Source: a virus. Taken from it: 29,569 bases of DNA. Each line of letters starts with the position of its first letter. Position 1 is the stretch's first letter. Below the pieces are notes generated by a model. It was not told where the DNA came from, did no database searches, and worked only from the letters and a program-made list of their open reading frames with translations. This document shows, piece by piece, positions 1 to 6,328 of this stretch. The stretch spans positions 1-29,569 of the IMG/VR virus record IMGVR_UViG_3300045999_002124; one strand, written 5' to 3'. The translations under genes and the position numbers were made by a program.

Positions 1-56
1 CTGGGGCGAACGAACGACCCACACAGTGTTGGCGCGGAAGGACCCGCTCGCGTCAT
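1..56 (-). CDS. Start of an unidentified gene, cut by the left window edge
   Basis: An ATG at 56-54 overlaps the TGA stop of the gpZ-like gene (53-55) as ATGA, the coupling used throughout this genome. The frame stays open for 18 codons to the edge and begins MTRAGPSAPTLCGSFVRP. Too little is visible to name a family. In lambda-like order the gene after gpZ is a tail terminator, but a terminator-like gene already sits at 28543-28971. The call rests only on the overlapping start and the open frame. Confidence 0.35.
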   Translation of the reverse strand, partial: MTRAGPSAPTLCGSFVRP

Positions 57-745
57 CGCGCGGTCGCCATCGCTTTGTCGAGCGCGGCGCTGAGCATGTC
101 GTTGAAGTTGCGCTGCACAATTTTTTCGCCGATGTCTTGGATCGGGAAGCGGCCTGTGTAGCGGGGTGCTGCTGATGCTGCGATGAAGTAGGGAAAGAGC
201 TGCTCTCGTGATCGGCGATAGATACCAGGCGGTCGGTTGCCTGCCCCTCGTGGTGTGCCGACAAAGAAGCCGCCGCGTTTGTTGGTGGTGCTCAGTCCTT
301 TGCTGATGGATCGCAGGGTCGCGAGGCTGACGTTGCCTGCGTCTGTGGTCTTGACCAGGGAGGTGGGTACCAGGGCTGTGCCAGGTGGCAGTGTGCCGTC
401 GTTGTCAGCGCCAGCGAAGTAACGCTCAAAGCCTTTGGCTACACGTGGCCCGCCTTGGATGCCATAGCGGAGGTAGCGGGCACGGTTGCGGCCCTCTTGG
501 TTATTGGCGAAGACGTAGGCGGTGAGGGTGGTCTTCTTGGCCTTCTCAACCAGGAACGCGGTCTGGGTGAACTTGACGGGCCCTTGGAAGTATTGCTTGG
601 TTGCGCCGTTGAGGGATGTGCGTGCTTTGAAGGCCACGTCGTTCAGCGCGACGGACGTGGCGAAGGGCAGCTGCTTAGCGACAGCCTGCGACCACCGCGT
701 GGCATCCACGAGGCCCTGCTGATCGATCTCAAGGGTGATGGCCAT
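53..745 (-). CDS. Minor tail protein Z-like (tail completion) protein, 230 aa
   Basis: Likely a structural protein at the head-tail or tail-completion step, similar in style to lambda gpZ. Visible features are an N-terminal region rich in alanine and helix formers (residues 18-45, AVAKQLPFATSVALNDVAF), a basic middle part, and a C-terminal segment with PRGAGNRPPGIYRR followed by LFPYFIAASAAPRYTGRFPI and an amphipathic helix. That Pro-Gly-hydrophobic, then R-FP, then helix order is typical of gpZ proteins. The start is the ATG at 745; no strong ribosome site precedes it. The gene lies downstream of the replication operon but is separated from it by 231 non-coding bases, so it may begin a structural unit running off the left edge. 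Family assignment is from pattern recognition without a search. Confidence 0.6.
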   Translation of the reverse strand: MAITLEIDQQGLVDATRWSQAVAKQLPFATSVALNDVAFKARTSLNGATKQYFQGPVKFTQTAFLVEKAKKTTLTAYVFANNQEGRNRARYLRYGIQGGPRVAKGFERYFAGADNDGTLPPGTALVPTSLVKTTDAGNVSLATLRSISKGLSTTNKRGGFFVGTPRGAGNRPPGIYRRSREQLFPYFIAASAAPRYTGRFPIQDIGEKIVQRNFNDMLSAALDKAMATAR

Positions 746-778
746 GCACCAAGGGTAGGCGGAGCCGCCATGGCATTA

Positions 779-864
779 CCTGCCGACCTGCCGACCTGCC
801 GACCTCAGGCGAACACTTGCCGCCCGATCTGGCGCGGTGGCATCAACTGTCAACCTGCCGACCT
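779..864 (+). repeat. CCTGCCGACCT direct repeats, four copies
   Basis: Exact copies of CCTGCCGACCT start at 779, 787 and 795; these overlap and form three 8-base units of TGCCGACC. A fourth lies at 854-864. A one-mismatch version (CCTGCCAACCT) lies at 981-991, inside the end of the primase gene. Its exact inverted copy lies at 3063-3073, just upstream of the primase start. The set therefore brackets the primase gene. Confidence 0.8.
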
Positions 865-926
865 CGTCAACGTTGCCCCTATAGCTCCTTTTTCTACCCT
901 CTCCCCTTTTTATTAAATCCTTTAGA

Positions 927-951
927 AAGGTTAGAAGGTTAGTAAGGTTAG
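927..951 (+). repeat. AAGGTTAG direct repeats, three copies
   Basis: AAGGTTAG occurs at 927-934, 935-942 and 944-951, giving spacings of 8 and 9 bases. The reverse complement core AACCTT also occurs within the CCTGCCAACCTTT motif at 981-993, so the two repeat families may be related. The block lies between the AT-rich patch and the end of the primase gene. Confidence 0.75.
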
Positions 952-976
952 GGGAGTCGCTGCGCTGCAGTGGATC

Positions 977-3028
977 TCAGCCTGCCAACCTTTCCTCAGA
1001 GGTTGGAAGGAATACCCATCTGGATCGTCCATCGACCCATTGGCGCTGTTTGACGAAGCCGAGCTCCCGCATAATCGATGCCACCTGCATCTGATCGGCA
1101 CGGCCTTGGCGCTCGACTGGTTTGCTGATCGCTTCGGTGAGCAGCAGCTCGCTGGTGATGGGTCGGCCGTCGTTGCGGGGTGCGTTGACCCATTCCTGGA
1201 TGGCGGCTTTCCATGGGCTATCGACGAGGTATGACTCGTTTTCGTGATCGACCTGTGAGCTGTGCTCGCGTGAAAGGTGGTTGGGTTCGCCTGCGCGGTA
1301 TGCGGCGACGGCTGCGCTCCAGATGGCATCACGCTCGAGCAGAAGGCCATCCACGGGGATGTGTGGCGCTGCCGTGACGGGTATCACCCAGAAGCGGCGG
1401 TTGCCGGTGTCGTCGACCAGGAAGCCGGTGTCCCGGTTGGTGGAGCCAACGATGATGGATCGCCGCGGGTATGCCTCCGTGGTGCGTTGGTATGGCGCGC
1501 GGAACATGTCCGTTTGCTGGGTGAGGAATGCCTTCACCTGGCCGGCGTGTTTACGGCCGGTGATGTGATCGAGCTCGGCCCATTCCATTAGCCAAGAGCG
1601 ATGGAGCACCATGAGGTCGTCCTTGGAGCCGATGTCGCGTAGGGCATCGCTGAACCAGAGACCGCCGAGGTTGCGCCAGAAGGTGGATTTACCGCAGCCC
1701 TGAAGGCCCATGAGCACACAGGCTGAGTCGTGCTTGCAGCCGGGCTCAAAGATGCGGCGCACAGCGGCCACGAGCGTGGCCTTGAGCATGGCGTCATAGA
1801 GGGTGCCGGGGGCATCACCAGGCCGCAGGTAGGCGGAGGCAAGGTGGTCGATTTGAATTGGTGGGATGTGATCGGCTACGTGCTCGAGGTATTCGCGGAC
1901 TGGGTCGTATGGGTTCTCGAGTGCAACGACGTGGACGGCATCAGCTGCAAGGTCTTTGGTGACCTTGACGCCTTGCTGCGAGAGGGCGAGGTAGAAGTGT
2001 TCGATGTGCTCGAGGGGTTGCTGATCGAGCTCGATGGTCTTGGTAAACAGGTTCCAGCGGAGGCGATCGGCCATCTGCTGACGCAGCAGCGCGAGAAGCT
2101 CATTGGATTCAAGCTTCAGGAGCTTGCCGTTGTGGCTTGGGGTAGGGTTCGGTGCGCCATCTGGTGCATGGACGGATGGCCGCGCGGCTGGAGACGTGCG
2201 GCTTTTCTGATGGCCTGCTAGGTGCGCGAGAGTGCCAAGGGAGACGCCACCTGCTGAGGCTGAGAAGGTGCGCCATTTGGCTTCGCAGGCACCGGGCTCA
2301 AATTTGCCGGAGATGGTCGACCACTGGATCCAATCGGCGAGCAGTGCATCGTCGACGCTGTGAAGTGCCATGCCGACACGTAGCCATGCGTCGTAGTCGT
2401 CTGCGTCTGCTGCTGGCACTGATGCGAGGTAGGTGCGAGCGCGTTGGATGTCGGTATCTGGCAGCTGCAGGAGCGGGGCCGGTGCGGGCTTCTGGCGCTG
2501 CATCTGCTGCAGCAGTAGCGATGGCGCGTCTGCGATGGCGAGATCGCCGGGTGCGCGATCTTTGAGCCAGCGGTATGCGCCAGTCATCGGGTGAGCACCA
2601 GCTACGACGGATTGGCAGCCAGCCCAGCGGAGCTCCAGTTGCTCGCCTTTAATGCTGCTGCGCAGCTTGGCGGTCTTGATCGTGGCCCAGAAAGGTTCGG
2701 GCACCTGGTAGATGATCTGCACGCGGCCATCGCGGCCGGATGTAACGGCCCAAGACTTGGGCAGCTCGCGGAGCGGTGCGCCGATCTGTTCGAGCACCTC
2801 TGAGGCGCCGAGACCATCGTGATCGACGAACAGCAGGCCACCGGATTGCGGGCCAGCGATGACGCCGATCGCTACGGCACGACCGGCCTGGATCTCAGCC
2901 GTGAGGTCGATGCGGCTGATCGGGTGCTTTTGCCATTCGGGTTGATAGGGGCGCTTGTCGTTGCCTACGGCTACCAGTGCCCAGTGGTCAGGGATATTGG
3001 CGAGTTGCTCGAGGAGATCGGCTATCAC
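977..3028 (-). CDS. PrimPol/VirE-type primase-helicase, 683 aa
   Basis: Probable phage replication protein that makes primers and unwinds DNA at the origin. The N-terminal bifunctional primase/polymerase domain (about residues 15-165) has the LFVDHDG acidic motif (67-72). A PriCT-2-like domain follows (about 195-272, YDAWLRVGMALHS then GKFEPGACEAKWRTFS). The C-terminal virulence-associated-E type P-loop ATPase (about 375-600) has Walker A GLQGCGKST (441-449), Walker B WLMEWAELD (479-487), and the family signature STNRDTGFLVDDTGNRRFW (529-547). A proline-rich linker (280-300) separates the halves. The ATG start at 3028 follows a 52-base gap after the VRR-NUC gene; that gap carries an inverted copy of the iteron-like motif. 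This is the last gene of the leftward replication operon. Confidence 0.9.
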   Translation of the reverse strand: MIADLLEQLANIPDHWALVAVGNDKRPYQPEWQKHPISRIDLTAEIQAGRAVAIGVIAGPQSGGLLFVDHDGLGASEVLEQIGAPLRELPKSWAVTSGRDGRVQIIYQVPEPFWATIKTAKLRSSIKGEQLELRWAGCQSVVAGAHPMTGAYRWLKDRAPGDLAIADAPSLLLQQMQRQKPAPAPLLQLPDTDIQRARTYLASVPAADADDYDAWLRVGMALHSVDDALLADWIQWSTISGKFEPGACEAKWRTFSASAGGVSLGTLAHLAGHQKSRTSPAARPSVHAPDGAPNPTPSHNGKLLKLESNELLALLRQQMADRLRWNLFTKTIELDQQPLEHIEHFYLALSQQGVKVTKDLAADAVHVVALENPYDPVREYLEHVADHIPPIQIDHLASAYLRPGDAPGTLYDAMLKATLVAAVRRIFEPGCKHDSACVLMGLQGCGKSTFWRNLGGLWFSDALRDIGSKDDLMVLHRSWLMEWAELDHITGRKHAGQVKAFLTQQTDMFRAPYQRTTEAYPRRSIIVGSTNRDTGFLVDDTGNRRFWVIPVTAAPHIPVDGLLLERDAIWSAAVAAYRAGEPNHLSREHSSQVDHENESYLVDSPWKAAIQEWVNAPRNDGRPITSELLLTEAISKPVERQGRADQMQVASIMRELGFVKQRQWVDGRSRWVFLPTSEERLAG

Positions 3029-3062
3029 ATGAACAGTGAGAGGCCGGCTAACTGTGGCAGAA

Positions 3063-3073
3063 AGGTTGGCAGG
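3063..3073 (-). promoter_or_regulatory. Iteron-like motif upstream of the primase gene
   Basis: AGGTTGGCAGG here is the exact reverse complement of CCTGCCAACCT at 981-991, and one mismatch from the four CCTGCCGACCT copies at 779-864. It sits 35 bases before the primase ATG, next to a short inverted repeat TGGC-AGGTT-GCCA (3067-3079). A copy of the origin repeat in front of a replication gene is a common autoregulation arrangement. That role is inferred. Confidence 0.4.
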
Positions 3074-3080
3074 TTGCCAG

Positions 3081-3431
3081 TTATCTCAGGAGATCGTTTG
3101 CGTCTTGGACTGAGCGGGCGATCCCTGCGATGCCACCGGCGCCTTGCACGGTGTTCAGCCATGCGTGCTGCTCTGGCCGGATGCGCCCGGTGGGGGTCTT
3201 CACTTCGATGCTGGTGAACACCGCCACCTGACTGCCGACCATGCCGGGGGTGATGGTGATGATGCGCCAGCCGATCAGATCAGCGGAGCCGCGTGCGAGT
3301 CCGAACTGCACGGGCCGGCCGGTGCGTGGATCGGGCAGCTGGCCGACTTGATTGCGAAAGAGGCGCAGATCGGAACGGGTGCCGAGTGCTAGGCGGATCT
3401 GCTGTTGGAGGGTGGTCTCAGCATTTGCCAC
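3081..3431 (-). CDS. VRR-NUC domain nuclease, 116 aa
   Basis: A stand-alone VRR-NUC nuclease of the PD-(D/E)XK superfamily. In phages these are usually found beside helicases and primases and may resolve branched DNA. Seen in the protein: an N-terminal glutamate (E5), GSADLIGW with catalytic-type D51, the IEVK motif (E76, K78), and TGRIRPEQHAWL followed by GGIAGIARS, the usual order for the family. The length matches minimal phage VRR-NUC proteins. The start is GTG at 3431, lying 14 bases inside the 3' end of the helicase gene, so translation is probably coupled. The helicase-nuclease-primase order suggests a common role in replication-fork processing. Confidence 0.9.
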   Translation of the reverse strand: MANAETTLQQQIRLALGTRSDLRLFRNQVGQLPDPRTGRPVQFGLARGSADLIGWRIITITPGMVGSQVAVFTSIEVKTPTGRIRPEQHAWLNTVQGAGGIAGIARSVQDANDLLR

Positions 3432-4794
3432 GCGCCTGATGGATCCGATACGCCCAGCCAGGAGCGTAACCGCGTTCTTTGGCGAGGGCGAGTAGTTGGG
3501 GCAGGGTGCGGGCTGCCTGGCGTTGCCGTTTGGCGTGATCGCGTTCTGCGATGCGCTGTTGCACTGATTCGCGCTTCAGTTCTTTCAGCTCGCCCATGAG
3601 CTGCTGAATCTTGCGCGATTTGATCGGCGCACACTGCGCACCGCACACCGGGCAGATCGGCGCGGGCTTGAATGCTGCGTAGCACTCTGGGCATGTGCGG
3701 ACTGATGGGGCTGGTGTGCCGCGGCCACCGCGGACGATGCCTTCGGCCAGGCTCCACTCGCGCGGATCATCCGGGAATCCATGGCGGGTGACATTACCAA
3801 CGTGATCCAGGATCAGTGCTGCATCCTTGCCGGGAGCCGGGCGCAGCACGCGGCCCACCTGCTGTAGGTAGAGGCCGAGCGATTGCGTGGGCCTGAGCAG
3901 GATCGCGCAGCTAGCGGCTGGCACATCGAAGCCCTCGCTCACCACATCCACGGTCACGAGCACACGCACGATGCCAGCGGCGAAATCAGCCACCACCTGA
4001 TCGCGGGCGTCAGTGCCACCCAGCAGCAGCGCTGCGCTGATCTTGGCCGTCTTAAATGCGTCGCACACTGAGACGGCATGAGCGACATTGCAACAGAACG
4101 CGATGGCCTGCTGTCCTGCAGCCAGGCGCTGATAGTGGGCGATGGCGTCACCCGTGACTGTGGGCCGATCCATGGCAGCTGCAGCCTGATCGTTGGCGTA
4201 ATCACCAGCGCGGCGCTTAACCGCCGATAGATCAGCCACGACAGGCGGCGCATAGATCCGCGCGGCAGATAAGAAGCCCCAAGAGGTGAGATCAGCCACC
4301 GATGGACCGAGCACCAGTTGATCGAACGCCTCGCTTAGGCCGCGGCCATCTAGGCGGCATGGCGTGGCTGTGACGCCTAGGCGATAGGCATCAAACCAGT
4401 GGTTGAGGATCTGCCGCCAGCTGCCAGCTGCTGCGTGGTGCGCTTCATCGATAATCACCAGCGATGGCTTCCATGCCATGCGGGATAGGCGCCGCACGAG
4501 CGTCTGCACGGATGCGATCTGCACCGCGTGATCGGATGCGGGATGGCCTGCGGCGATGGTGCCGTGCTCGAGGCCAGCCCATGCGAGCTTGCTGCTGGTC
4601 TGGTGGATCAGCTCACGGCGATGCACAAGGATCAGCACCTGCCGGCCACGTGCTGCAGCTTGCGCGGCGATGCTGGTCAGGATCACGGTCTTGCCGCCAC
4701 CAGTCGGGAGACATAGCAGCGGTGCCTTGGCGCCCTGCTGCATGGCGGAGCGCAGATCGCTGATCGCTAGCTGCTGGTAATCCCGCAGATTCAT
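3418..4794 (-). CDS. DEAH-box superfamily 2 helicase with zinc ribbon, 458 aa
   Basis: ATP-dependent DNA helicase/translocase of superfamily 2 for phage replication or repair. Motifs in order, counted from the chosen start: PTGGGKT (30-36, Walker A), DEAH (116-119), TATP (142-145), TVDVVSEGFDVP (281-292), and QQVGRVLRP (311-319, motif VI with the arginine finger). A zinc ribbon follows (C368, C371, C381, C384), then a basic coiled tail (KELKRESVQQRIAER). The start is the ATG at 4794, giving MNLRDYQ, which is how such helicases normally begin and which overlaps the previous stop as ATGA. The frame is open for 53 more codons upstream, but that stretch reads as out-of-frame sequence of the preceding gene. 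Its 3' end overlaps the VRR-NUC start. Confidence 0.92.
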   Translation of the reverse strand: MNLRDYQQLAISDLRSAMQQGAKAPLLCLPTGGGKTVILTSIAAQAAARGRQVLILVHRRELIHQTSSKLAWAGLEHGTIAAGHPASDHAVQIASVQTLVRRLSRMAWKPSLVIIDEAHHAAAGSWRQILNHWFDAYRLGVTATPCRLDGRGLSEAFDQLVLGPSVADLTSWGFLSAARIYAPPVVADLSAVKRRAGDYANDQAAAAMDRPTVTGDAIAHYQRLAAGQQAIAFCCNVAHAVSVCDAFKTAKISAALLLGGTDARDQVVADFAAGIVRVLVTVDVVSEGFDVPAASCAILLRPTQSLGLYLQQVGRVLRPAPGKDAALILDHVGNVTRHGFPDDPREWSLAEGIVRGGRGTPAPSVRTCPECYAAFKPAPICPVCGAQCAPIKSRKIQQLMGELKELKRESVQQRIAERDHAKRQRQAARTLPQLLALAKERGYAPGWAYRIHQARGKC

Positions 4795-5123
4795 AGCGGC
4801 AGTTCCAGCTGGGTACCGTCTGCGGGTGCACCATGCATGGCGATCTGAGCCATCGTCACAGCGCGGCGCTGCTGATCGTATGCAGGTCGTGCAAAGCCGA
4901 GCTGGTACAGGTGCAGATCGTTCTGCAGCAATGACACGGCTACTGCACGCCACGATGGCGCACGGCCGGATGCTGCCACCTTGGCTGGCACTTCATCGGG
5001 AATCTCGTGCGAATAACAACGGGCTTGCCACGTCCGCACGTATTCCGAGACTCGCTCTGTAGCGCACCTCCCAGGACTGAATGGCTCTGTCTGCTTGGCG
5101 GTTCGCCAGAATCCGTTGCTCAT
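4791..5123 (-). CDS. Small protein resembling the C-terminal module of IbrA/DUF3440, up to 110 aa
   Basis: No function is known. The segment APSWRAVAVSLLQND then YQLGF, then QQRR matches the C-terminal part of the IbrA-like protein two genes upstream (SWKRFAITVLKND, KYLGL, then QQRR) in order and spacing to within one residue. It also has HEIPDEVP, a phrase I associate with the DUF3440 C-terminal region. It may be a detached or duplicated module of that protein. The ATG at 5123 would make it overlap the previous gene by 131 bases, and its first 28 residues look out of frame. A GTG at 5039 (VRTWQARCYS) is an alternative start, though no good ribosome site precedes it. The stop overlaps the helicase ATG as ATGA. 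Confidence 0.65.
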   Translation of the reverse strand: MSNGFWRTAKQTEPFSPGRCATERVSEYVRTWQARCYSHEIPDEVPAKVAASGRAPSWRAVAVSLLQNDLHLYQLGFARPAYDQQRRAVTMAQIAMHGAPADGTQLELPL

Positions 5124-5418
5124 CGGTCAATAGCCCCCAGGCTTGTCGTGTAATGTCTTCAGGGCATCGCAAGGCGAGAGCACAGGCTGCGTGCCCAATC
5201 CATGCTTTGCGGTTCAGGTTGTAGTCAGTCAATGCATTGATGCAACTGTTGGGCCACTCCACGGTGACCCGTTGCATATAGCGCCCGTAAAGGCGGTGAT
5301 TACCGGTGAAGATCACGGCCCTTTGCAGGAAGAGGCGGCGATTGGCCACCTCGCCCCACATGTTGAAACCGATCTCTTCCCAGGTTTCAATGGGCAACCA
5401 GATCCTCTTCAGCTTCAC
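4993..5418 (-). CDS. Conserved-looking phage protein of unknown function, 141 aa
   Basis: I do not recognise a named family. The protein begins MKLKRIWLPIETWEEIGFNM and contains GNHRLYGRYMQRV, EWPNSCINALTDYNLNRKAW and LTDEQRILANRQADRAI. It is rich in Trp, Tyr and Arg, has no membrane segment, and looks soluble. A TTG at 5424 is possible, but GTG at 5418 is the better start because GGAGG lies at 5428-5432 with a 9-base spacer. The start lies inside the 3' end of the EctC/ParB fusion gene (overlap 32 bases), so it is probably coupled to it. Its 3' end overlaps the next gene by up to 131 bases, which is unusually long here. Its position ties it to the IbrA/IbrB-like pair. Confidence 0.8.
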   Translation of the reverse strand: MKLKRIWLPIETWEEIGFNMWGEVANRRLFLQRAVIFTGNHRLYGRYMQRVTVEWPNSCINALTDYNLNRKAWIGHAACALALRCPEDITRQAWGLLTDEQRILANRQADRAIQSWEVRYRASLGIRADVASPLLFARDSR

Positions 5419-6328
5419 GTTCAAGATCCTCCGTCACGCTGTCAATCTGCTCAACATCCCATGCTTTACTGAAATCCTTGCCAAGGAACAGAGACGCAAG
5501 GCCGGTCACCTGCTTAAGGCGCAGCAGTTCATCAGGACTCATGCCGATGTGCTTGCAGATCCATGCGTCGCCCTTGCCCATCTCGATCAGCTCGGCAACG
5601 ATCACGCTCATCAGTTCGATGTTGTGCGAACCACGGGCGCGGTTGTGACGGATGGTTGACGCCATTCGGTCGTGCAGCTCTTTGCGAAGCACAACCACGG
5701 GCAAGCGTCCGCCTTCGCGTTCGCGTATTCGCTGGCTGTTCTTCAGCGTCAAATATCGGTGAAAACCGTCAACGACCACATATAGGTCACGTTCGGCATC
5801 ATGCACGACAACGACAGGTTGTGTGTAGCCGTCTTCCCAAATCGATGTTTCGAGTAGTGCCATTTCAGGCGGCGCCACAGAGTTGGGGTTGTAATCGTTG
5901 GCGGTAACTTTCTCGATAGGAATACTGCGGACAGAGTAGACCGGGGATCGCCAAGGGTAAGAATCGTTCTCATCGTGCAGTTCGTCGCCTTTAAGGGGTG
6001 GATTGAAAACACAGATCAATGTTGTAGGCTCTAACGCTTCAAACGTGTGGGCATCGTGCTTGTCGAGCACGTATGTCACATCAGGGCCAATGTCTGTAAT
6101 TTCCTGTGTTGCCTCGTTAATCAGCACGCCTTTGCCGCTAACGCAGTAACAGGTTTCAAGGTGGTGCTGATAGTGCCAACGATGCGGCTTGCCGGGGTGA
6201 ATGACGGTTTTGGTCATGCTGTAGCCCATGCCGTCGGTTTCAACGACAAGCCGATGGCTGGTGAAACCACCACGCGGGCATTGCACAACGCGGTCATCAG
6301 GGAGCCGAGCGGCGTTCAGGATCTTCAT
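5387..6328 (-). CDS. Ectoine-synthase-like cupin fused to an IbrB/ParB-like domain, 313 aa
   Basis: Two domains. Residues 1-125 match the EctC (L-ectoine synthase) cupin: DGMGYSMTKTVIHPG, HYQHHLETCYCVSGKG, TYVLDKHDAHTF, and VFNPPLKGDELHDE then YP. Relative to my memory of Paenibacillus lautus EctC, all positions shift by one. The iron ligands correspond to E58, Y86 and H94, and R26, T41, Y53, H56, F108, E116 and H118 are kept; W21 is F22 here. Residues 130-300 are ParB/IbrB-like: SIPIEKVTANDYNPNSVAPP, the VDGFHRY motif (187-191), RHNRARGSHN (227-236), and a KorB-like helix-turn-helix (about 240-282). The ATG at 6328 overlaps the IbrA-like stop as ATGA. EctC normally cyclises N-gamma-acetyl-diaminobutyrate. 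The substrate here is unknown, since no EctA or EctB is visible. Confidence 0.85.
   Translation of the reverse strand: MKILNAARLPDDRVVQCPRGGFTSHRLVVETDGMGYSMTKTVIHPGKPHRWHYQHHLETCYCVSGKGVLINEATQEITDIGPDVTYVLDKHDAHTFEALEPTTLICVFNPPLKGDELHDENDSYPWRSPVYSVRSIPIEKVTANDYNPNSVAPPEMALLETSIWEDGYTQPVVVVHDAERDLYVVVDGFHRYLTLKNSQRIREREGGRLPVVVLRKELHDRMASTIRHNRARGSHNIELMSVIVAELIEMGKGDAWICKHIGMSPDELLRLKQVTGLASLFLGKDFSKAWDVEQIDSVTEDLEREAEEDLVAH

Larger units (their letters stand above)
746..1006. other. Candidate replication origin: iteron-like repeats with AT-rich patch
   Basis: Between the gpZ-like gene and the stop of the primase (977) there is no credible gene. The region holds four copies of CCTGCCGACCT (779-864), a pyrimidine/AT-rich patch (about 880-920, including TATTAAAT), three copies of AAGGTTAG (927-951), a variant CCTGCCAACCT (981-991) and an inverted repeat CCAACCT/AGGTTGG (985-991 and 1000-1006). 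Clustered short direct repeats beside an AT-rich segment and next to a primase-helicase gene are the usual layout of an iteron-type origin. No DnaA box was recognised. It could instead be a complex operator for the gene starting at 745. Confidence 0.45.

Noticed and set aside
1-56. Joining of the window ends into one circular genome with one continuous gene across the join
   Set aside because: Read across the ends, the frame starting at 56 is one base out of phase with the fibre frame at the right edge, and the in-phase frame has no convincing start; so the ends are treated as cut sites in a larger genome.
779-805. Possible CRISPR array
   Set aside because: The repeat unit is only 8 bases with no unique spacers; it is a short tandem repeat.
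4795-4953. 53-codon N-terminal extension of the helicase (start at 4953)
   Set aside because: The extension overlaps the preceding gene completely and is Cys/Arg-rich with no helicase character; ATG 4794 starts with the canonical L-R-x-Y-Q segment and overlaps the previous stop as ATGA.
5387-5761. Full ectoine biosynthesis pathway
   Set aside because: No EctA acetyltransferase, EctB aminotransferase or EctD hydroxylase is seen anywhere in the window, and the EctC-like cupin is in residues 1-125 (5954-6328), fused to a ParB domain.
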